From Aquificaceae bacterium (lineage in GTDB: Bacteria; Aquificota; Aquificia; Aquificales; Aquificaceae), in the NCBI GenBank assembly GCA_015487535.1, contig WFPN01000308.1, positions 1 to 5,760 of the forward strand: DNA of 5,760 nucleotides. Reading direction: 5' to 3'. Every line of letters begins with the position of its first letter. Positions within the stretch are counted from its first letter, which is position 1. The translations under genes and the position numbers were made by a program. The notes beneath the pieces were generated by a model, which was given only the letters and a program-made list of their open reading frames with translations, made no database searches and was not told the DNA's origin. Below are positions 1-4,604 of the stretch, piece after piece.

Positions 1-2184
1 ATCCTATCCTCTCTGGAATCCCTCGAAGGAAGAAGAGATGAGATAGAAGAACTAAGGGCCAGGCTCGAGAGGGCGAAGAAGGTACTTCCCTATCTGCCGT
101 ATCTGGAACGGGTAGAGAGCGTTGAGAGGGAGCTAAGAAACCTGAGGTTAGAAAAGGAGAAGCTCCTGAAGAGCAGGCTCGAGCTCATCGGGGAGATGGA
201 GAACGTGAAGGCAGAAAAGGACAGGATCGAGAGGGAGTTCACAAAACTCCCGACCCTGAGGGAGGAACTTCAAAGAACCTTGAGGGAGCTGGACAGGATA
301 GAGGAAGCGAGGGAAGAGCTCAAAACCATAGACGAGATCGGCAGGGATCTTGCAGAGAAAGAGAAGGAGTTGAAGGGGAGGGAAGAGACCTTCAGAGAGT
401 GTGAGGAGAGGCTGTTAAAGGGTGAGAGCCTTATAGAAGAGGTCCAGAGTGAGCTCGAGAGTTTAGACTACAACGAGGAAGAACACGAGGACCTTATAAA
501 GAGGGCCGAGAGGAAGAAGGCCCTTATCAGGGATCTGGAGAAGCTTGAAGAGGTAGAAAAGATCTTGGATATGAAGTTAAGAGAGAGGGAGAAGGTCTCG
601 AAGGAGCTCGAATCAAAGAAGAGAGAGCTTGAGAAAAAGGAAAAGGAACTCGAAAGACTGGGTATCGAGGCTCACGCACAACATATAAGGTCCCGCCTGA
701 AGGAGGGGGACATATGTCCCGTATGCGGGGGAGTATTCGAAGGGGGAGAAGTTAAAGAAGGAAGCGCGGACCTGGAGGAGTTATCCGCACAGGTAGAAAA
801 GCTCAGGTCGGAGGTTCTCGGGCTAGAGAAGGCTTTCGTCTCCCTTGACGCTGAGATCTCTGGTCTTGAGAGGGAGAAGGACGCCCTGAGCTCGGCGCTT
901 GAAAAGGAAAGGGAGCTTTTGGAGGAGGATGTGGAGGAAAAGCTAAAGGAGATGGAAGGGAGAAGGAGGAGAAAGAGGGAGCTCGAGGAAAGGCTTAGAA
1001 AGTACCAGGATAGGTATAACCAGCTTCTGAAAGAGAAGGAGAGGGCCCTCCGGGATCTGGAGAGGCTCAGGAGTGAGATGGACTCTCTGAGAAAGCTGCT
1101 GGAAGAGAAGGAAGAAAGGGTAAGAAAGCTCACTGACGGCAGAGGAAATATCTCCGAGATAGATGAGATGGCTTCCGTTCTGAGGAGGAAGAGGGAGGAT
1201 CTCGAGGGCAAGATCGGTGAGGTGGAGGAAAAGAGGGAGAGGGTGAAGTCCTACTGGGAGGAGCTTTCCAAGAGGCTGGTAGCCCTCGACACTAAACTGA
1301 AGGAGCTGGAAACCCTACTGGAAAAGAGGGAAGGTGAGAGAAAGGAGAACCTCAGAAAACTGACCCCGTTATTTGAAGAGCTTGGTGACATCGATAAGGT
1401 GAGGGAGTTCGCACTCCCGGAAGAGGAGATAAAGAGGCTGGAGGGTGAGGTGGAAGGTTTCGAGAGGGAAGTAGAGCTCCTGAAGGAGAGGGAGAGGGAA
1501 ACGAGGAAGCGACTCGAGGAGTTCTCAGGTCTGAGACCCTCGGAGGAGATAGAGAAAGAACTCTCGTTACTGAAAGAAGAGGCTGAGGAATTGATAAGGA
1601 GGGCAGGTGAGATAGGGAGCGAACTAGAGCAGAAGAGGGAGCTCCTAGAAAGGAAAGGAAGGATATGGGAGAGGATATCGGAGGTTGAGAAGGAGCTGGT
1701 TCTTTACTCCAGGCTGAGGGAGGACCTCAGGAGCGACAGGCTCCAGGACTTTGTATCAAGTCTGATGCTCAAGAGGATAGTGGAGAGGGCGAGTGACTAC
1801 CTTTTTAACTTTACCAACAACTACGAGTTCCTCATAGACTCCAACGGAGACCTGGTTGTTTTCGACAGGGCCCAGGGTGTGGAGAGGGACGTCAAGAGCT
1901 TGAGCGGAGGGGAAACGTTCCTGGCTAGCCTATCCTTAGCCCTGGGGGTAAGCGATATACTCTCTGCGAACGCACACCTGGAGAGCTTGTTCATAGACGA
2001 GGGCTTCGGTTCCCTCGACGAGGAGACCAGGGAAAGGGTCAGTGACATTCTGGAGCTCCTAAAGCAGAGGATAAACAGGATGGTTGGGATAATATCCCAC
2101 ATACCCGACCTGGCGGAGAGGTTCCATCAGAGGATAATAGTGAAGAAGCAAGGGGACTTTTCAACCCTAGAGGTTATCTATTGA
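1..2184 (+). CDS. sbcC: SbcC/Rad50-family double-strand-break repair ATPase, C-terminal part (5' end outside window)
   Basis: The frame is open from base 1 (no stop before the ATG at 196), so the gene begins upstream; 727 codons are visible. Numbering from base 1, residues 1 to about 235 are charged heptad-like coiled coil. C239-P-V-C242 (bases 715-726) is the zinc hook that dimerises Rad50/SbcC arms. A second, longer coiled coil follows to about 570. The C-terminal ATPase lobe has the ABC signature SLSGGE (1897-1914), Walker B LFIDE (1987-2001), the D-loop SLD (2011-2019) and the switch His of ISHIPDL (2098-2100). The Walker A lobe is missing because of the window edge. Arm symmetry suggests about 250 residues are outside, giving roughly 970 in all. 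In this family the protein works with the SbcD/Mre11 nuclease on DNA ends and hairpins; no sbcD is visible. The ETFLASLSLALGVSD stretch is of bacterial SbcC type. The family is certain; the choice between the names sbcC and rad50 is a matter of convention. Confidence 0.95.
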   Translation: MLSSLESLEGRRDEIEELRARLERAKKVLPYLPYLERVESVERELRNLRLEKEKLLKSRLELIGEMENVKAEKDRIEREFTKLPTLREELQRTLRELDRIEEAREELKTIDEIGRDLAEKEKELKGREETFRECEERLLKGESLIEEVQSELESLDYNEEEHEDLIKRAERKKALIRDLEKLEEVEKILDMKLREREKVSKELESKKRELEKKEKELERLGIEAHAQHIRSRLKEGDICPVCGGVFEGGEVKEGSADLEELSAQVEKLRSEVLGLEKAFVSLDAEISGLEREKDALSSALEKERELLEEDVEEKLKEMEGRRRRKRELEERLRKYQDRYNQLLKEKERALRDLERLRSEMDSLRKLLEEKEERVRKLTDGRGNISEIDEMASVLRRKREDLEGKIGEVEEKRERVKSYWEELSKRLVALDTKLKELETLLEKREGERKENLRKLTPLFEELGDIDKVREFALPEEEIKRLEGEVEGFEREVELLKERERETRKRLEEFSGLRPSEEIEKELSLLKEEAEELIRRAGEIGSELEQKRELLERKGRIWERISEVEKELVLYSRLREDLRSDRLQDFVSSLMLKRIVERASDYLFNFTNNYEFLIDSNGDLVVFDRAQGVERDVKSLSGGETFLASLSLALGVSDILSANAHLESLFIDEGFGSLDEETRERVSDILELLKQRINRMVGIISHIPDLAERFHQRIIVKKQGDFSTLEVIY
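715..726 (+). other. Zinc-hook motif CPVC inside the SbcC/Rad50 coiled coil
   Basis: The codons TGT-CCC-GTA-TGC encode CPVC, matching the CxxC zinc hook of the Rad50/SbcC family. Two such hooks from two molecules jointly bind one zinc ion. It sits at the turn between the two coiled-coil arms, flanked by GD and GG residues that break the helix. Confidence 0.92.
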
Positions 2185-2197
2185 ATTCCTAAAAAGG

Positions 2198-2218
2198 CGT
2201 TTTAAAAAAAATAAAACG
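2198..2218. terminator. Candidate weak bidirectional terminator after sbcC
   Basis: CGTTTTA (2198-2204) and TAAAACG (2212-2218) are perfect inverted repeats around a loop of seven A. On the plus strand the hairpin is extended by two G-T wobble pairs and followed by TTATTTT, so it could end sbcC. On the minus strand it is followed by CCTTTTT, so it could also stop read-through from hisC. The stem is mostly A-T and would be weak at high temperature; it may be an operator instead, or chance in AT-rich DNA. Confidence 0.35.
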
Positions 2219-2230
2219 TTATTTTAACGT
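2216..2230. repeat. 15-bp inverted repeat next to the small-gene promoter, possible operator
   Basis: ACGTTA (2216-2221) is perfectly repeated in reverse as TAACGT (2225-2230) around TTT. It shares bases with the preceding hairpin, so the two structures exclude each other. It also overlaps the first two bases of the proposed -35 box at 2229-2234. A bound protein here would block that promoter. Function is inferred from position only. Confidence 0.35.
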
Positions 2231-2256
2231 GACAAAATAAGTTATTGATATATCAT
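2229..2256 (+). promoter_or_regulatory. Predicted sigma-70-type promoter of the 60-residue gene
   Basis: The -35 box is GTGACA (2229-2234), five of six to consensus. The -10 box is TATCAT (2251-2256), also five of six, after a 16-bp AT-rich spacer. Transcription would start near 2263, giving a leader of about 20 bases that carries the ribosome binding site. No other good promoter is seen in the 99-bp spacer. Confidence 0.55.
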
Positions 2257-2272
2257 TAAAAATAGAACACAC

Positions 2273-2280
2273 GGAGGTGA
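2273..2280 (+). promoter_or_regulatory. Strong ribosome binding site of the 60-residue gene
   Basis: GGAGGTGA is a near-perfect match to the anti-Shine-Dalgarno end of 16S rRNA. There are six bases from the GGAGG core to the ATG at 2284. It fixes the start and is the best evidence that the short frame is translated. Confidence 0.8.
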
Positions 2281-2283
2281 AGA

Positions 2284-2466
2284 ATGAAAAGGGATAGTGT
2301 GAGGACAAACGAACAGCTGAAGGTTATAACCAAGTACTCACCCGTATGCTGGGAGGAGGCGGATTACGCCGACGAGTGCAGGCCGTCCATAGCCTTCAAG
2401 AACCGCAGGTACAGGAGGAGAAAAGAAGACTACTACGTGGATTTCTCCGACGTGGTCAGAAACTGA
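2284..2466 (+). CDS. Small basic protein of unknown function (60 aa)
   Basis: I do not recognise this protein. It has its own promoter-like sequence and a strong GGAGGTGA site six bases before the ATG, and it uses AGG and ATA codons like its neighbours, so it is probably a real gene. Visible features are two cysteines (C22, C32) in an acidic, aromatic stretch (CWEEADYADEC), a very basic patch at 39-47 (KNRRYRRRK) and a C-terminal tail rich in Tyr, Asp and Val. There is no signal peptide or membrane segment. The basic patch would fit nucleic-acid or ribosome binding, but that is only a guess; two cysteines alone are too few for a single-chain zinc site unless it dimerises. Its last 34 bp overlap the end of hisC tail to tail. 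The upstream inverted repeats hint at controlled expression. Confidence 0.75.
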   Translation: MKRDSVRTNEQLKVITKYSPVCWEEADYADECRPSIAFKNRRYRRRKEDYYVDFSDVVRN

Positions 2467-3500
2467 AGGGAGCCCTCCAAGGCCTCCAGGAAGGCATCGT
2501 TCTCTTCCGGCTTTCCGACGCTGACCCTGAGACATCTATCAAGCCCGGGGAGGTAGGACATATCCCTTACAAGAACATCTCTTTTCAGAAGCTCCGAGTG
2601 GAGCTTATCAGCTTCGAAGGGCGTTCTAAAGAGCAGGAAGTTGGCCCTGCTGGGGAATACCTCAACTCCCTCGAGCCTCTCCATCTCATTCCGTAGCCTT
2701 TCCCTCTCCCTTACAACGGTCCTAACGGCCTCCTCTATGAAATCCCTTCCTTCGGTCAGAGCGATCTTAGCGGCCACCTGCGAAGGGTAAGTTATGTTGA
2801 AGGGGAGCCTGATCTTGTCTATCTCCGAGGCTACCTCCTCCCTGGCTATCATGAGCCCGACCCTGAGACCCGCAAGGCCTATCTTGGACAGCGTTCTTAG
2901 GACAACCGTATCTTCCCGGCTCAAGGCATCCTCGAGGAAGCTCTCTCCTGAGTAGTGATAGTAAGCCTCATCTACGACCGTAAAAACTCCCTTATCTCTT
3001 ATCCTCCGGATCTTCTCCTTAGAGAAGATGTTTCCGGTGGGGTTGTTCGGATAGGCGTAGTAGGCCAGGGAAACCTTATCCACAACCTCCAGGCTCCTGT
3101 CCAGGTCTATGTCGAAGCTCTCGTCCAGCTCCACAAGGACCTTCGGCCTTCCGAGAATGTCCGCCGATATCTCGTACATAGGGAACGTAGGAACAGGTAT
3201 GTAGATGGCCTGATCCAGCTCCCCCACAGCTATGGAGAGGTAGTAGATGAGCTCGTCCGAGCCGTTACCTAGGACTATGTTTTCAGGTTTTACATTGAAA
3301 AAGTCCGCCAGAACCTCCTTTAGCTCCTCACAGGATGGATCCGGATACCTGTTTAAGGGTATCTTCCTTATCTCCTCAGCTATCCTACCTTTGAGGTCCT
3401 CAGGAAGATCGTAGGGGAGCTCGTTGGAGGATAGCCTAACCTTAGCCCTCGATCTTTCGGTCTTGTATGCCTTTAGCCTCTTGATCCTGTCCGAGAGCAT
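2433..3500 (-). CDS. hisC: Histidinol-phosphate aminotransferase
   Basis: This is a cytoplasmic PLP enzyme of aminotransferase fold type I (class II subgroup) that converts imidazole-acetol phosphate plus glutamate to histidinol phosphate in histidine synthesis. At 355 aa it has normal length. HisC-type motifs run in order: SSNELPYDLP (24-33), RYPDP (51-55), GNGSDELI (78-85), PNNPTG (151-156), VVDEAYY with the PLP-ring Asp (D177), TLSK with the Schiff-base lysine (K206), GLRVG with phosphate-binding R213, and LRVSVG with carboxylate-binding R325. The TLSKIGLAGLRVG form resembles HisC of deep-branching thermophiles. The ATG lies three bases after the stop of the ribbon-helix-helix gene with only a weak AGG nearby, so translation is probably coupled. 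Related aromatic aminotransferases share the fold; the motifs favour HisC, though the enzyme could also serve Tyr/Phe. The 3' end overlaps the convergent 60-residue gene. Confidence 0.93.
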   Translation of the reverse strand: MLSDRIKRLKAYKTERSRAKVRLSSNELPYDLPEDLKGRIAEEIRKIPLNRYPDPSCEELKEVLADFFNVKPENIVLGNGSDELIYYLSIAVGELDQAIYIPVPTFPMYEISADILGRPKVLVELDESFDIDLDRSLEVVDKVSLAYYAYPNNPTGNIFSKEKIRRIRDKGVFTVVDEAYYHYSGESFLEDALSREDTVVLRTLSKIGLAGLRVGLMIAREEVASEIDKIRLPFNITYPSQVAAKIALTEGRDFIEEAVRTVVRERERLRNEMERLEGVEVFPSRANFLLFRTPFEADKLHSELLKRDVLVRDMSYLPGLDRCLRVSVGKPEENDAFLEALEGSLQFLTTSEKST

Positions 3501-3503
3501 AAA

Positions 3504-3743
3504 TCAGGCCTGGGCCTCGGCCTCCTCTTTCTCCTCTTCCGTCTCGGGTTTTCTCAAATACATCTCTAGTTCGGCGACGGTAGATTCTTGCAGCTTGTCC
3601 TCAAGTATGCCTCTTATGAGCCTGTTGAGCTTCTTGTCATCTCCCATAGCTATTCCACTGAGGACAAGGTAAAGCCTCTTTGGTAGAGAAAGAGAAACCT
3701 TTTTATACCTGGGGCCTCCTCTTTTCCTGCTCTTTCTTGCCAT
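3504..3743 (-). CDS. Ribbon-helix-helix-like DNA-binding protein (79 aa)
   Basis: Probably a small transcription regulator. Residues 1-15 form a very basic arm (RKSRKRGGPRYKK). Next come one beta strand (KVSLSLP, 15-21), a helix (about 22-32), a turn (MGDDKK) and a second helix (LNRLIRGILEDKL, 39-51). This is the strand-helix-helix order of the MetJ/Arc/CopG fold, in which two chains pair their strands in the DNA major groove. The tail (about 66-79) is very acidic (TEEEKEEAEA). There is a clear GGAGGT site seven bases before the ATG and a promoter just upstream, so this gene starts its own transcript with hisC three bases behind it. The target is unknown; its own promoter, hisC or the wider trpB series are candidates. 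No antitoxin-like toxin partner is adjacent. The fold call comes from pattern only. Confidence 0.75.
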   Translation of the reverse strand: MARKSRKRGGPRYKKVSLSLPKRLYLVLSGIAMGDDKKLNRLIRGILEDKLQESTVAELEMYLRKPETEEEKEEAEAQA

Positions 3744-3750
3744 GATCTTT

Positions 3751-3756
3751 ACCTCC
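3751..3756 (-). promoter_or_regulatory. Ribosome binding site of the ribbon-helix-helix gene
   Basis: GGAGGT on the minus strand lies seven bases before the ATG at 3743-3741 and fixes that start. Confidence 0.8.
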
Positions 3757-3766
3757 GTTTTTATCT

Positions 3767-3795
3767 ATTTTAATTCCTTATTCATATATTTTCAA
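3767..3795 (-). promoter_or_regulatory. Predicted internal promoter for the regulator-hisC pair
   Basis: Read on the minus strand, TTGAAA (3795-3790) and TAAAAT (3772-3767) are each five of six to the -35 and -10 consensus, with the ideal 17-bp spacer. The start would be near 3760, giving a leader under 20 bases. The -35 box lies inside the last codons of the 161-residue gene, so this promoter is internal to the trpB series. The region is AT-rich, so chance matches are possible. Confidence 0.6.
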
Positions 3796-4267
3796 ACTTT
3801 TTATTGAATTCTATGGCGTGATTTAGGAGTTCACAATAGACTTTAAAGGGAGTTAAAACAACTTCAACCTTCTTATTCGGCTCGGGAAGACAGCAGGCTT
3901 CGTAGAGTATGTCCTTTAGAAGTTCGAGTTTTGCGTTTATGGTTTCTATAAGATCGAGCCTCTCTATCTCCCTTCCTACCTCCTCAGGTATGCTCGAGAG
4001 GAAGGTTATATCGAAGTTAAAGACCTCGTACTCGTCGTAGATGCTGTCGAGCACCTCGCCGAGCTTAAGGAGGAAGGTCTCCTCAACCTTGAGGAGGAAG
4101 TCCTTAACCGCCTTCAGATCGCCCTCGTCCAAGAGGGCCTCCCCCATTATCCTCGTTTCCTCTATGTCCGCCTTTATCTCCGACTTTATGCCCGTAAGCA
4201 GGTCTATGTTGAACCTTATGATCCTGTCGTAAACTAGGACCCTTTCAAGAACCTTAACCCTTTCCAT
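3782..4267 (-). CDS. Helical protein of unknown function (161 aa)
   Basis: I do not recognise this protein. It is acidic and appears almost all helical, with amphipathic stretches at about 1-45, 50-82 and 96-126 and a last helix at 138-160. A proline-containing linker (LPEPNKK, 127-133) follows a Cys pair (C125, C126); C145 is the only other cysteine. No signal peptide, membrane segment, catalytic motif or helix-turn-helix is evident. The ATG lies inside the end of the Toprim gene (14-bp overlap), with GAGGAG ten bases upstream, so the two are almost certainly translated together and may act together. The product could be a helical-bundle partner protein, but that is inferred from position only. 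The start is well placed; another Met at residue 41 is less likely, since it would remove the first helix. Confidence 0.8.
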   Translation of the reverse strand: MERVKVLERVLVYDRIIRFNIDLLTGIKSEIKADIEETRIMGEALLDEGDLKAVKDFLLKVEETFLLKLGEVLDSIYDEYEVFNFDITFLSSIPEEVGREIERLDLIETINAKLELLKDILYEACCLPEPNKKVEVVLTPFKVYCELLNHAIEFNKKFENI

Positions 4268-4604
4268 GTTCCCCGAGCTCCTCGATATGAATTATACCCG
4301 CTTCCCTAAGGTACTCCCTGTATTCCTCAAGTGCAAGGAAACCCTGGGACCTGAGGAGCTCGGATATCTTCCTGTTTATTCTCTCCCCGTGGGAATCGAG
4401 GTCGAAGAGCAGGATAGCCCCCTCCGACCTTCCCTCGAGAAGATCAGGGATATCAGTAAACCTCTTACCCGACAGGCTTATCACGTTCTTTATACCGAAC
4501 CTCCTTAGGGCCGCCACGTCGTTCTTCCCCTCCACGAGAACGGGATAGATCTTGGAGGCTTCCCTCAGGGATCTTACCCAGTCCGAGAAGCTCTTAAAGT
4601 CCAT
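4254..4604 (-). CDS. Small stand-alone Toprim-domain protein (116 aa)
   Basis: A compact Toprim fold takes up most of the protein. The first motif is the strand YPVLVEGKND (20-29) with the conserved Glu E25. The second is AILLFDLDSHGE (63-74) with the DxD pair D68 and D70. In Toprim proteins these acidic residues bind magnesium for phosphodiester chemistry on DNA or RNA. Between them lies a Gly-rich turn (SLSGKRF, 43-49). It is shorter than RNase M5 and much shorter than DnaG, RecR or topoisomerases, and is closest in layout to the small stand-alone Toprim proteins of archaea and thermophilic bacteria (UPF0292-like), whose substrate I do not know. Its ATG lies in the last codons of trpB (11-bp overlap), and its own end overlaps the 161-residue gene by 14 bp. 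A nucleic-acid role is likely; a maturation nuclease like RNase M5 is one option. Confidence 0.85.
   Translation of the reverse strand: MDFKSFSDWVRSLREASKIYPVLVEGKNDVAALRRFGIKNVISLSGKRFTDIPDLLEGRSEGAILLFDLDSHGERINRKISELLRSQGFLALEEYREYLREAGIIHIEELGEHGKG

Noticed and set aside
196..198. ATG as the start of the SbcC/Rad50 gene
   Set aside because: The same frame continues open to base 1 with coiled-coil-like sequence, and the ATPase N-lobe must lie upstream, so this Met is internal.
672..1211. Minus-strand open frame of 179 codons opposite the sbcC coiled coil
   Set aside because: It is a Ser/Leu/Phe-rich antisense shadow of GAG/GAA/AGG codons with no ribosome binding site, and the plus strand is clearly coding.
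1821..2102. Minus-strand open frame of 93 codons opposite the SbcC ATPase lobe
   Set aside because: It lies opposite conserved signature and Walker B codons and has no start signals of its own.
2461..2500. GGAGG/CCTCC complementary runs as a terminator after the small gene
   Set aside because: No T-run follows and the bases are explained by HisC codons.
2346..2696. Plus-strand open frame of 116 codons crossing the small gene and the hisC tail
   Set aside because: It lies in another frame from the well-signalled small gene, lacks a ribosome binding site, and its second half is the complement of hisC.
2955..3272. Plus-strand open frame of 105 codons opposite hisC
   Set aside because: It is antisense to the HisC active-site region and has no start signals.
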